A stretch of DNA of 64,000 nt from contig JAKSZP010007902.1 of the NCBI GenBank assembly GCA_022478985.1, positions 1 to 64,000 on the forward strand, in the 5' to 3' direction. The notes beneath the pieces were generated by a model. It was not told where the DNA came from, made no database searches, and was given only the letters and a program-made list of their open reading frames with translations. The DNA comes from Massospora cicadina. Lineage: Eukaryota; Entomophthoromycota; Entomophthoromycetes; Entomophthorales; Entomophthoraceae. The position numbers and the translations under genes were made by a program. Below are positions 33,060 to 43,561 of the stretch, in pieces (the first letter of the stretch is position 1; each line of letters opens with the position of its first letter).

Positions 33060-33744
33060 CTGAGTTGAATACAGGCATCTCTTCCCATATGCTGACAAAT
33101 TGAAAATTGAGCTGGCAACATCCACGTTTTCACCAGCGGGATTTATTGAATTCCTCCTTTATAAGGGCTATCTTAATATTGGTTTTCCCACTGAAGAGGA
33201 CGCAGCTGCTGCAGCAACTACACCCTTAATATATAAAAGCACTCCTATTACCACAACACGTACACACCTCCCCAATGACACCACAATGGTGGTGACCTTT
33301 GCAAACCTTCCTTTGTACCTTCCGCCTCAAACACTCTATGAAGAACTGATGATGGGGCTATCCAAATATGATACAAACCCCATCCTTCACTTCCTGGTCC
33401 CAAGCGGAGCTGAGCGGTTAGCAGCACCACAGGCAATGGCCACAATTACCCCCCACCAGCCAACCGTAGCCCAGCATATCCCTCCACGTGCCCATATCCC
33501 ATCTGCACCAGATCACTTCTTTTGGGATCGTGTTGACAACTGCTGCACCATTTGTCCCCACTGCCATGAGTTGGAGCATTCCAAAAAAACTGTTGCTTCA
33601 ATTCAAAACAAGCAGAATCTGCCAAGCCCACACATGAGGCCGCACAACCAGCATTTGAGTGGGGATTTTGGCTGCCCCCACTCCCTCCATCTGAACGCTC
33701 AAAAATCAACAAAACCTTTGCAACCAAAGCCCAAGCTGGCTTAA
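33060..33744 (+). pseudogene. M#4 ORF1-like protein, best copy (RRM-like plus CCHC knuckle)
   Basis: The 214-codon frame 33100-33744 is the best-kept M protein. In order it has SPAGFIEFLLYKGYLNIGFP then TEEDAAAAATT, comparable to GWLDLGFESKIAADEAA of LINE ORF1. Next is TMVVTFANLPLYLPPQTLYE then ELMMGLSKYDTNPIL, comparable to QIFLTFDFLPTTVKRDILEQ of the LINE. A knuckle CTICPHCHELEH (33545-33585) follows, with the final Cys missing here but present in M#2. The order and spacing equal those of LINE ORF1. Coding sequence continues, broken, to about 34590. The 5' leader from 32838 (ADLPPAAPAWGS) is interrupted by stops. Confidence 0.65.
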
Positions 33745-33906
33745 TTTCTAACAATGTACCCAATTAGGAGCAGGTTTGGACCCATATTCAGTCCAACCAA
33801 TTTAACGCCCCAAAACTTACCCAACCAAAACCTCGTCCCTCTGAATCAATAACGCTCAATCAAAACCCATAGGACTTATTATTTGAAATAACTGAATCTG
33901 GGTAAA

Positions 33907-34590
33907 TTGTATTATCTCCCGGCTTTCCAATTTATTTGGGAACCATATCTACCTTCAGATTTCGATGCCCCATTCCCACCTAAGAAATATATCCCCAAAC
34001 CCACTGCTACCTCATTCTTGAGTGACCATCAACTTGCTGAAGACACTATGGCCTCTCCTGATAGCCGCCATCTCTACGAAGCTATGGCACATTCTGTCAC
34101 TCAATTTTAATGAGGGACTACATATAATCTTTTACCCTGCCAATTTTCCTGAGGTTGACAAGGTAGAATTTGAATGATTTTGGGAAACCGCCTCCTCTGC
34201 TGTCAAGCAAGTTGTTGCACTGGCAGAATTTTCCCCCACCACACTCATCACCAGAGCCAATATAACTAAACTTCCCAGCTTCCCAATGCACGCATACAAG
34301 CTGAACACCATGTTGCCAAATTCCTGGAGGCTATGCACCAGGCTCAACTTGTTGAAAGACAGCTTAACACTTTTCCATTTTTTCCTCAACCCACATCCTG
34401 CGGATGCCCCAACCCCTTTGCTCTCAGCTTTAGTCCATCTCTTCATTAGTGAAGAAGAAATTGATAATCTGTCTGATACCCCCTCCCCCTCCGCCATGGT
34501 GGGACAAGCGGTTCACAACTGCTCCACCTGGTTGGCTAGGTTTTCCTTTTTGTTTTGGTGTTTCGCCACTCATTTAGGGCGTTTGGCTTG
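33907..34590 (+). pseudogene. M#4 C-terminal coding remnant
   Basis: 33907-34110 and 34286-34633 are frames in the second half of M. The end carries LTPLLSAL-like and SAMVGQ words that recur in M#2 (56976-56533) and M#3 (61718-61221), including a hydrophobic C-terminal stretch near 34530-34630. No domain is recognised. The conserved ending shows that M's protein continues well beyond the zinc knuckle, unlike a simple ORF1 fragment. Confidence 0.45.
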
Positions 34591-34661
34591 TGTTTTTGGT
34601 TGTTATTTTGTATTGGTACTGTCCATCACTTAGTTGGCTTACCTCAAATAAATTAAGTTAA

Positions 34662-34976
34662 AGATTATCCTCTTTGGTTAATTTATATATAGGTAGATGG
34701 CTATTAATAAGTTTAAGGATCCAAATCTGTTTAATCTATATATTAATATGTGAAGAGAAAACTTTGTACCCCTTTTTAAGCATATTGTACGCACAAAGAA
34801 GTGTGTGATTAGGCATAGTTAAAGTCTATAAGGAGAAGATGTGCAGAAAGCTGAAATTTATATTTTTTATTAAAGCAAAAAGTTTTATATATATAAAGTG
34901 AAAATACTTATATTTTTAATGTTAATCAGTATATTGTTATGGGCTGAGGAGTTTATGAATTTGGTTGATTTAATAA
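34662..34976. other. AT-rich noncoding DNA with minisatellite edge
   Basis: It starts with the M#4 right-hand duplication. No frame of note. The end (GGTTGATTTAATAATTTTAATGG) belongs to the 47-bp-type minisatellite that continues on the other side of the LINE at 40268. Confidence 0.4.
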
Positions 34977-35085
34977 TTTTAATGGTTTTAATAACTTTTC
35001 TTTCTCGTTGCAAACACTTTTGCAACCCATTCAATTCAAGACTAAATCTAGTTTGATAATCTCATAGAGGGATTAGTCTGCGCCC

Positions 35086-36261
35086 ATGTCTGGGAGCAGT
35101 TGGGCAAGCAAGGCAAGAGGAGCAGGCGGAAGGCCCGCGGCCTCTAACGTTCAAAAACGCCCCGGAGAATCCGGCGGAATAGAAAAAAATCTTAAAAAAC
35201 TGGCGGTCACAATTTCCCTGGAGATACTCACGTGGCAAGCACGATGCAAACAGTACATCAACATGCCACATTCCCAGCCACTTTCGTCATTGGAATTCGG
35301 AGTCCATGTGTATCTGGACATCCAAAAAATGGCCCTATGGGAAAAATTTTGTGAAGATGTACACAAAATTTTCCTGACCGCGGTGTACGTTGCACCTCAC
35401 TCCATGTTGCATGGTTGGCTGGACCTAGGTTTTGAAAGCAAAATAGCAGCAGATGAGGCTGCAGTGGTGCGCGTAGTGGTTGACCTCCCCAAAGGGCAAC
35501 GGGTCATCAAAACTAAACGCACCAGATGGACAAAATCAAACCAAATTTTCCTCACGTTCGACTTTTTGCCTACTACGGTAAAACGTGACATTTTGGAGCA
35601 ACACCTGAAAGATGGTCTCGCCATATATGGCGAAATACAATCTTTCAAAATGCAACGTTTCACGCTGATGCCACACCTGTGCACCGGCAAAGCCATCACA
35701 GTTCTGACCCCAACTGAGGAGATCGCGAAGGACCTAACCCAGATCCCGCACTCCACCTTTATTGACATCACAGGGCACACCACCCACCCATTCCGGGTAA
35801 CTGTGGACAGCGCGCCCCCCATTTGCACCCACTGTGATGCGTTCGGCCATAAGGCACACGCATGCCCCATCAAAGAGGGTGTTACATTCCAAGAGCACCC
35901 CTTGGCGGCCATGGCCAGCGGAGAGGCGCACTACAAACCAACCACAAGCACCAAAGAGGCTTTCCCGTGGGGAGCACAAGGCTGCTACCTATTGGTAAAG
36001 CCCATCTTTCCGCAGGAGCAGAAGAAGGCCAAGCAGGCCCATAGGACTGCGGCCAAGGAAGCGGCCAAGGTCACCACCACCATCCCACACTCACAACGCC
36101 AGGAGGACATGGAGACCTTCATGGCGGAAGCAACTTGGGAATCCATCACCCAATCAGATTGGGAGGCCCAAGCCAAACAGGCCACTCAATCCGAGGATCC
36201 GATGGGAGATTCGATCTCACCCAATCGCTGCACCCAAGCCCCAGTTGAAACTGACTTGTGA
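35086..36261 (+). CDS. LINE ORF1 protein, RRM-like plus CCHC zinc knuckle
   Basis: A 391-codon open frame beginning MSGSSWASKARGAG. The N-terminus is basic and Gly/Ala-rich. Residues of about 65-130 (GVHVYLDIQKMALWEKF; GWLDLGFESKIAADEAA) and 145-215 (QIFLTFDFLPTTVKRDILEQ; GKAITVLTP) look like a beta-alpha-beta, RRM-like fold. Near residue 246 CTHCDAFGHKAHAC is a C-x2-C-x4-H-x4-C knuckle. The rest is Lys/Ala-rich. LINE ORF1 proteins coat the element RNA and are needed for retrotransposition. It stops at TGA (36259) where copy 1 has GGA and continues about 60 codons, so this copy may be slightly truncated. Confidence 0.85.
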   Translation: MSGSSWASKARGAGGRPAASNVQKRPGESGGIEKNLKKLAVTISLEILTWQARCKQYINMPHSQPLSSLEFGVHVYLDIQKMALWEKFCEDVHKIFLTAVYVAPHSMLHGWLDLGFESKIAADEAAVVRVVVDLPKGQRVIKTKRTRWTKSNQIFLTFDFLPTTVKRDILEQHLKDGLAIYGEIQSFKMQRFTLMPHLCTGKAITVLTPTEEIAKDLTQIPHSTFIDITGHTTHPFRVTVDSAPPICTHCDAFGHKAHACPIKEGVTFQEHPLAAMASGEAHYKPTTSTKEAFPWGAQGCYLLVKPIFPQEQKKAKQAHRTAAKEAAKVTTTIPHSQRQEDMETFMAEATWESITQSDWEAQAKQATQSEDPMGDSISPNRCTQAPVETDL

Positions 36262-36500
36262 CCTATCCCAACCAAAAAAAAATTTTTGCCCCACTCGACG
36301 GTGCACCGAACTTATCCGCACCGCAAAAATTTGTCCGACGTCAGGAAAACAAAAAGCAAAGGCCAAAGCCAACGCGACTCTTTCCACAAAAATTAACAAA
36401 AACCTTGACAGTGTTGCTGCTAATACCCACGCTGCTGTGAAAGCCCGTGGGGACCTGGAAGAGGCTGGTGGGCCAGGGGCCCCCCCCTCACACCTAAGGT

Positions 36501-39500
36501 GTGATGGGGGAAACCTTCACTCTAGGGATGCTGAATATCGCTGGACTCAAGGCCTCCCCATCCTGGGCTAGGAAACTGAGTTTTTTACAAAATAATTTAC
36601 CCATGGATATCCTGGCCATCCAGGAAACCCACTGTCCACGAGGTTCCGAGGATGCTTGGAAAACAATGCTCCTACCATCCCTATCCTTTTGGTCGAAGCA
36701 CTGTGGGGTGCTAATTCAAAAAACCAATTTTTTCAAATTTACATCTTCATAAACATTCCTAAATGACCGAGTGCTCGTTGTCACCTTCTCATGGGCTGAT
36801 GTTGCACACACAATCGTCAACATTTATGCCCCAAACGGTGCACAAGAGCATCAGGAATTTTTCTCGTCAGTCAAATCCCTCCCGCTACCCCCCAATTCTT
36901 TCCTAATTGGTGACATGAACTGTTGGCTAACCTCACCAACGGACCGGTGGCCGCCCTCACCCCACGCCCCACAGGGTCACGTAGAACTACGCGTTCTAAA
37001 AGCCACCCTTGGGTTAATGGATGCGTTGCTGCGACATGCCCCACTGCTTGAAAACATGACGCGTCCCCACGTCCACAACAGCCAATTAAGGTCCATGACC
37101 CGCATTGACCTTATTCTAGCACCAGCGAAATTCCAACCCCACATCTCCCACTTAAAAACAACGAAAATGGAATTCTCTGACCACCAACTGGTCTCAATAA
37201 CATACCACTTACCCGTCACAGTTGCAAAGGCCCCACATTGGTGCAAAATCCGCCCCCCAGAGCTTGCGTCGCCAGGATTTTCCACGTGGGTGGAAGAGGC
37301 AACTTTGGCAAAATTGTTTGTTGCACCGTTTTGCGTGGACCCCATTTCCACATGGGCAACTATCAAAGAAGACACCATCCGCCACTATCGCCATCTCTCA
37401 TCCAGACGCTCACGAGCCACATTGGCGGTTATATCGCATGCACTGGCAGAATTGGCCCACTTGAAGTCCAACATTCCAGCCTCAGGATATAGCCCTGCAT
37501 GGGGCCAGAAGTGGGCGGAGGCAGCTGCCCACCTCAACGCACTTGAAAGGCAACACAAACATCGGGTTTATGTTCAATACAGGGCCACACGCATCACTAA
37601 AGGTGACAAGTGCACCGCATACTTCTTCAAAAAAAATTTTGCACCATGCCAGAGTGTGGCCTGCACACAGGTGCGAAGATTGGATAATTCTATTGTGGAC
37701 ACACCGGCCGAAGTGGCAATCAAAACGTAAAGATATTACTCCGAGTTATACCGAGCTGAACCAATTCAGCTGGCCGAAATGGCAGAATTTCTTGACAGAG
37801 CTCATATCCAAACCATTTTCTGATACCCAGAAATAATGAGTTTAATTACTCCAAACGAATTATGGACTACCATTCGCGGTGAACCAAACCGAAAATGCCC
37901 AGGCCCAGATGGCATTCCATATGAGTCCTACAAAAAATATTTTAAATATATATCCCCATTGCTGCTAGCCTCACTCAACCAAAGCCTGTTGGAAACGCGC
38001 CTCCTACCAGGACATGAGGCTTTTACAGTCACACTCTTCAAGAAAGGGGATAGGCTAGACTTAGCCAACTGGCGCCCCATTTCTCTAACAAACACAGACA
38101 CCAAAATTTTATCAAAAGTCATGGCTAACCGTTTAGGGACTATAGCATCTGCCACCATCTCTCCAGAACAATTTGGTTTCATCCCCAGAAGGTCAATTTG
38201 GGATAACGTGCACTCTGTGGCTAATGTGTGTCAGTCCACAGCCTCTGGGGCACTTGTATTCTTGGACCAACAAAAGGCCTATGATAGAGTAAACTGGGAA
38301 TACCTTAGGGCCTGCCTCCAACAATTCCGCCTCCCTCCCCGCTTCATTAACTGGGTGATGCTGCTCACGGAATCTGCAACAATGGCTGTGCGCGGCCCAG
38401 GTTTCCTAATGGAAGTAGTCCATCCTCAAAGGGGCCTGCAACAAGGGGACCCCCTGAGCCCACTCTTATACAACTTCAGCCTTGACCCACTACTGCGAAA
38501 TGTGAATGCCCAACTCACTGGGGTCCATGTGCCAGGCCAAACACCAGTCAAGATGATGGCATTTGCAGATGATTGCGTGGTGGGGGTGTCTAATAACAAA
38601 GATGCACGCGCGCTTGAAGCCCTCATCCAGGAATATTCCCGGGTAAGCAACGCGGCACTGAACGCCTCCAAAACTGAAATCATCCTCCTTGGTCGGTTTC
38701 AGAACTGCTGGGCCCCAGCAAGTAGTTCCCAACCCAGCCCAGCTGCTCGCCCAAGTCCACGCCTTACTAACTCAAAACACACCGCTCCACTGGTGCTCCC
38801 CTTTGTGCCGCGACCTACCATAGGACCGGTGCGCCATCTGGGCGTGTGGTTGGAGGCAGGAGGATACGCGTCAGCAGTAATGGAGGGCCATATACTGGAC
38901 AACGTGACGAAGCGAATCGCCTCTCTCAGAGACCACCCTACTACCCTCACTGGCAGGGTTGTTCTTGCCAACTCTATGCTCCTATCCAAAGTCTGGTTTG
39001 GAGCCCACGCCATCCCCTTCTCCCCAAGCTTCTTCAAATCCCTGTATGCTTTGCTACAAGGTTGGCTTTGGTCAGGACGCCCTCCACCAGTGCGGCTAGA
39101 GGTCATGTTTGGCCCTCATCATCATGGTGGCATGGGCCTACTTGACTTCAAAGCCCATGCCCGCCAAGATCCTAGGCACCTGGATTGCGGCCATCACTGC
39201 TCCTACACTCCCATCCCAACACTGGTCCCGCGCGGCCCACTCCAACTTCTCCCGAGCCTTGGGCCTCAACAATCCATCAAACCCCCACTCCCTGATGAAA
39301 TACCTCGCATCACACACATCAGCCACAGGTCCTCACGGGACCAAAACCCACTACAAACGAATCCTACTCTCCATGCGAAGTGCAGAGTGGAGAATTCGTA
39401 TTAGTGGACATACAACCTGAAGAGGCCGCCCCTCTCCTCAGTTCACACAAGAGGTACAGGGGCTACCCATCCATGATGGCGTGATCCCTATTCGACCCCA

Positions 39501-40210
39501 AGTCCTATCCAGGGTGGACTACCTGGACATGATGGACATCCCTTATTCCACTGAGACCCAAAAGACTATCTGGAAATACGCACACCATCCTCTGTTGCAG
39601 CCTCAAGTCCGCTCCCATGTGTGGCGCTGCCTGAGGCAGGTGTATCGTACAGCTGAGCGCTCTAATGCTTTACACTCATCCTGTGTCATGTGTGGCCAGT
39701 ATGGAACGCTGTTTCACCGCCTGGAGAAGTGCCCCACCTCTAAAGTAATATGGCGCGAAGTCCAACGTCTGCTAGGCCAGGATCAAACACATCCCTTCAG
39801 TCTGTCAAGAGATATGTTTGCTTCATCAATGGCCTCCCCCCTCCCCACCCTCCCTTCGTGCTCTGGTGGTTGCAATCGCCATGTGGACTATCCACACGAT
39901 TGTCTTGGATGCCATCGCCGGATCCATTCCCACCCTCCCTGAAGCTGTCCACAGATTTCAGTCTCATTTGGTGGATCACTTTCAAGCGTGGATGTTTGGA
40001 TATCTCCCACCACGTCGCCGGCAGCTGGTCTCCTCCTGGTTCCCAGTCTGGTTCATCAAATCAGACCCCTTCCTCCATACGTGCTCAATAGTGGCTACGC
40101 CCCCTACACACGTTCCCTCCCCTTCCCATAAGTGGCGTTCCCGCTGGCAACAAGAGATAGCATCGCTTCTCTGGGGTGCCTCACCTGGTACTAAGTTTTG
40201 TCTCGTCTGA
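36501..40210 (+). pseudogene. LINE ORF2: AP-like endonuclease, reverse transcriptase, zinc motif
   Basis: Starts MMGETFTLGMLNIAGL at 36501. Endonuclease motifs are LAIQETHC (36620; catalytic Glu), LIGDMNCW (36905; Asp), IDLILAPA (37105) and FSDHQLVSI (37170; final His). A frameshift at about 36750 and a stop at 37730 break it. The frame 37836-39404 (522 codons) holds the RT: CPGPDGIPYESYKKYF, NWRPISLTNTDTKILSK, FLDQQKAYDRVNWEYL, QRGLQQGDPLSPLLYN and FADDCVVGV, with catalytic residues present. A shift near 39165 moves the rest to other frames; CVMCGQYGTLFHRLEKC at 39690 is a zf-RVT-like finger. It ends at 40208. In this state it cannot make full ORF2. Confidence 0.9.
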
Positions 40211-40220
40211 GTCATATTCG

Positions 40221-40267
40221 GAAGTGTCCATCCCATGGTCAGCCTTCCCGCAATAAATCAAATCAAT
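40221..40267 (+). other. LINE 3' terminal segment shared with the SINE
   Basis: GAAGTGTCCATCCCATGGTCAGCCTT... ends in CAATAAAT. The SINE end at 23881 reads ATCCCCAGGTCAGCCCACCTC then AAATAAAATTT. The common ATCCC..GGTCAGCC, followed after a few bases by CAATAAA or CAAATAAA, suggests the template signal recognised by the LINE reverse transcriptase. Confidence 0.6.
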
Positions 40268-40720
40268 TTTTAATGGTTTTTCTAAGCGGTTAGTAGTTTT
40301 GGGTTGGTTAATAAGCTTAATGGTTTTGTAAGCAGTTAGTAATTGGTTGATTCGATGTTAAGTGGTTTTGGAAAGTGGTTGGTGGTTTTGGTTGTTTCAA
40401 TTTCAATAAGTTTAGTTTTACAAAGCAGTTGGTGACTGGTTGATTTATTATATTCAATAGTTTAGCTAAGTATTTCAGAGGTTTATCAATATGTTTTATC
40501 TATTGAACTATAAACACCGTAAAGAAGCATGGGTATCTGGATGCTAGTTCATATAAAACCACTAACCACCAAGAAAAACAAATTGAACTATCAAATTAAC
40601 TAAGCTATCAACTTCTTTCCTAAAACCATTGAGCTCATTGTATCAACATAAAGCCACCAAATTCAGCAAAACCCCATTTGGTGAACTTACAAACAACAAA
40701 ATATACTTAATGTTTATTAA
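40268..40720. repeat. Minisatellite of about 47 bp, in two orientations
   Basis: 40268-40470 has units such as TTAATGGTTTTGTAAGCAG then TTAGTAATTGGTTGATT. 40555-40700 has the reverse complement form (AAACCACTAACCACC, AAACCATTGAGCTC). The same family is at 55033-55295 and 32310-32450. Units are decayed, differing by several bases each. Confidence 0.65.
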
Positions 40721-41124
40721 AATCTATGAACCTAACAAGATAAACAAAGTTACTAAAACAGCTGAAATGATATACTTTTACCATTAAATTAGTATATCTT
40801 TTTTTTTTAAATTTAAATACTTTTAATAAATAGCCTACAATTGTTCCCAAAATTTATAGAGTTTTTTTGCCAATTTGGTAGTTTTATTTGTTCATGTGAT
40901 AGTGCATCCTATATAAACATATAAACACAAATATATCTATAGAGATCTTTTGCCTTATAGTGCTACACCTTTGAAAATTTTTGACCTCCCCTGTGCTGAG
41001 TTTTTTATATTTTTATAATTCTCTGTGTTTATCTGATGATAGAATTAAGCAAACAATTTACATTATCAGCTATATATATAAAGTTGAAAAAAGTTAAAAA
41101 ATAAACTTAGAACAGGGGAGTTAA
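40721..41124. repeat. AT-rich block related to 32500-32680
   Basis: Noncoding, very AT-rich. It shares a series of words with 32530-32680, in the same order, ending in ATCTATAGAGATCTTTTG here and TTCTATAAAGATCTTTTG there. This and the minisatellite together form a longer composite repeat present at both places. Confidence 0.5.
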
Positions 41125-42535
41125 TGTTTAAATCCTAGGGAGCGTCCCCTCCATTTGGATTGGGAGTGTTCCTTTTCCCATTCAAAAAAGGCAAAGAAAG
41201 CCAGAAGCCCCCTCATCCCCCAGGGTGACCTTGCTCATGTGGTGGACGAATGGTGGGTCACTGCTTACCCTTTAAAGACCCCACCCGAACCAAAATTCTT
41301 ATGTCTGAAGAATTAATATGGCGAATTGAGGAGATCTATAGTAAGTTGGCAGATAATTGGCATCCACATGGGGCGAAGGGGCCAAACACAATTAGCAGCA
41401 ATAAATCTTTGGTCTTAATAGCTGGTAGTTGTATACCATTGGTAACAAAGCTTAATGGTCTTGCGCATCCAGAGGAGAAAGCATAAATGTCAAAGATTTG
41501 GTAACACTTGCCAATGGCATTGGGCAATGAAAATGTTGTCGCTGGTTTGAAAACCTCCCCAAAAGTATCAGTAACAAAGCTTAATAAACGTGCACTTTCT
41601 ATGAAGAATGCGCCTAATTCAAATTGTCAGTGGTATTTCCAATGGCACCAGATCATCATCAAAAGTTGCCACCAGCTTGGAACCTTCCCCTAAAATTACA
41701 AAATCCCAGTCCTAAGAATCCTGCTTGGTCAAACAGACGTTAAAGCAACAGGCACAGGTGGGTTAAGCCCCAAACCCATTCCCAACCTTTTGGGATCACC
41801 CCTATGTGGGGTGGCCCTGGGAGGTTCACATTGCCCATCAGGTGAGATGCCATTGCGCTAATTATTGAGACTGTGGTAAACTGCAATAAGCGTCCATGGA
41901 CAAAGTGACAGCAACTTGGCATGTTTCCAATTCTTTAGAAGTTGTTTCAAATTAAGTTCATTTTTCTCCACCCCTCACTTGAAGTTCTCCAGCTTAGGTC
42001 AAATCTTGATGGCCCCAATCCAGCGCTTTCCTAAGCTCTTACCAAATTAATCATCTATTTAAGCAGTCATAATACACTGAGGAAACTGACAGTCAATTCT
42101 CTTTATATCAAATTCAATAAAAATATTCCTGTGCTAAAATTTAGTAAATAATCTCAAAAATCTTCTTTACCAAATTTCCTGTGACATCTGCAATGTGACC
42201 AAGCAGCCCGCATAGCAACTGGGTCATTCCAGTCATACTTTCAACTTTGCTTTTTACAATAGTCACTTGGGCTTATTGTGCCAAAGCCGTTTTGTCATTT
42301 CCCCAGTTTTGGAGCTCCCAATGCCCAGGCCATTGACCCTGAGGTCGCAACAGCTTGGACCTCACCAGGTTGTTTTTCTTATGGGTGGCCTGTCAGCACC
42401 CCGTTGCTACATATCTCCCATCTTAATCTAGCGTCGTTTGAGTGGCAGTGCCCCTGGCATTCTGCCTCATTTTTTGGGTGCTTCTGAATCCCAACTGGAA
42501 GGCCAGTCTAGATTTTACCTTCTGTCTCCCTGACA
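41125..42535 (+). repeat. 5' LTR of B copy 3
   Basis: Begins TGTTTAAATCCTAGGGAGCG, a three-base-longer variant of TGTAAGTCCAGGGG, and ends CTCCCTGACA. 1411 bp. The sequence after it, TAATCGACCGTCCATTG, is the same as inside the B#1 LTR. It is not TGG..., so the primer-binding site is unusual or decayed. Confidence 0.8.
41140..41960 (+). pseudogene. LTR-encoded ORF (family B), copy in B#3 5' LTR
   Basis: Words in order: ERPLHLDWECSFSHSKK, HQGDLAHVVDEWWVTAYPL, LIWRIEEIYSKLADNW (frame 41250-41486), then near 41790 DHPYVGWPWEVHIAHQVRCH and SN-stop at about 41955. The frame shifts about four times. Same arrangement as in the other LTRs. The His/Cys cluster HQVRCHCANY follows the GWPWEV word, as in the copy at 26200. 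Confidence 0.5.
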
Positions 42536-42640
42536 TAATCGACCGTCCATTGTTTCTGGCCATTTTCGCCCTCAACATTGAGATGGGTGGATCAGTGGTC
42601 ACACTTTCCCTATGAATGACCTGTCAGTAGCCTGACTTCT

Positions 42641-42870
42641 ATTGTTTGTCTGTTCAATTGTCAATATTATAAGTAACTCCCAGATGGCTTTGGATGAATT
42701 CCTTCGTGGCCAAATTGTTCCATTACCCTCTACTTTCCCTTCACTCCACCCTCCAAATGGGACCTTCATGATTAGTTTTTCCAACTTGGCCTCATGTTCT
42801 GAATACAATGTTGACTCAGTATCTGTATTGGTTCCAGTCCCTGATGCCACCCCTGCGGCCTAGTTGGGTT
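42641..42870 (+). pseudogene. B#3 leader ORF of unknown function
   Basis: The 73-codon frame 42642-42863 includes MALDEFLRGQIVPLPSTFPS, LHPPNGTFMISFSNLAS and VSVLVPVPDATPAA. It matches the B#2 leader (8535-8182) at about half of its residues and is the only coding sequence between LTR and protease. No knuckle or known domain. Confidence 0.5.
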
Positions 42871-43066
42871 ACTCCATCTCACCTGTCTGCAAGTCAATGG
42901 AATTCCAGCCTGAAAAGGATGGGATTTAACCTTTGTTCGCCCCAATTTTGACCCTATAATAAAACTGGCTCTCCCTGATTTAATTAAAACTGCTTCTGAG
43001 TCAGCAGAAATGACCACATCTGCCAATAAACATAATTACGCCTACTTTATATTACCAATAAAAATC

Positions 43067-43561
43067 TGTTTTGAGAAATTGATATGACTGGACGATAATT
43101 CATCTAACTAATGGATTATATTTACAATTTGTAGGAGCCTCAAGATTAAGCAATAAATATATCGATGCAAAATGAATTTATTGAAGTAATTATGGTTTGG
43201 AATATTGAGGAAATCTGCCAAGACTCTGATGATATAATGAAAACCCTAAATTGGTAGCAAATAGGGAATACTAAGAGAGAGGTAAAACTGACTAAGATTA
43301 TATTAACTAAGAGTTGAGCATGAGAACAAGAAGGGGGAGATCTTTTTAAAAAGAAAGAGACTAGTAGGGAAGTGTAACAGAAGTAGCCGTTAAGTTTAAT
43401 ATTAAATAATTGGTATTGTCAGGGCAATATCACCTTATTAAGTCTTAATTATTATTAATTATTGAGGGTCAGCAATCCACATATCGCTCATCCATTGCTC
43501 AGTGGGTTTTATCCTGTGCAAGCTGTTCATCAGAATCAAACAAATCTGCCAAAAGTTAACA
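43067..43561 (+). repeat. 5' LTR of gypsy C
   Basis: Begins TGTTTTGAGAAATTG and ends AAAAGTTAACA. It matches the 3' LTR along its length (shared runs such as AAAACCCTAAATTGGTAGCA). The first bases differ by two T. Confidence 0.85.

Larger units (their letters stand above)
32737..34661 (+). mobile_element. Family M retroposon copy 4, complete, 15-bp target duplication
   Basis: 1925 bp bounded by AGATTATCCTCTTTG at 32722-32736 and 34662-34676, an exact 15-bp duplication. The 5' end (AAAGCTTTTCTTTCCTC) resembles the LINE 5' end (CTTTTCTTTCTC). The 3' end (GGCTTACCTCAAATAAATTAAG) resembles the SINE end. It has no LTR, no terminal inverted repeat and no reverse transcriptase. It encodes one protein of LINE-ORF1 type. 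I read it as a non-autonomous LINE derivative, analogous to mammalian HAL1 elements, which keep ORF1 only. Confidence 0.85.
34990..40267 (+). mobile_element. LINE copy 2, full length, plus strand
   Basis: 5.3 kb, starting CTTTTCTTTCTCGTTGC at 34995, the same 5' end as LINE copy 1, and ending CAATAAATCAAATCAA. A 13-bp target duplication, TTTTAATGGTTTT, is at 34977-34989 and 40268-40280; AATAA at 34990-34994 may be non-templated. The target is a minisatellite. It carries ORF1, ORF2 and a short 3' end. It is very similar to copy 1 by eye, so both are recent relative to the surrounding gypsy elements. Confidence 0.95.
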
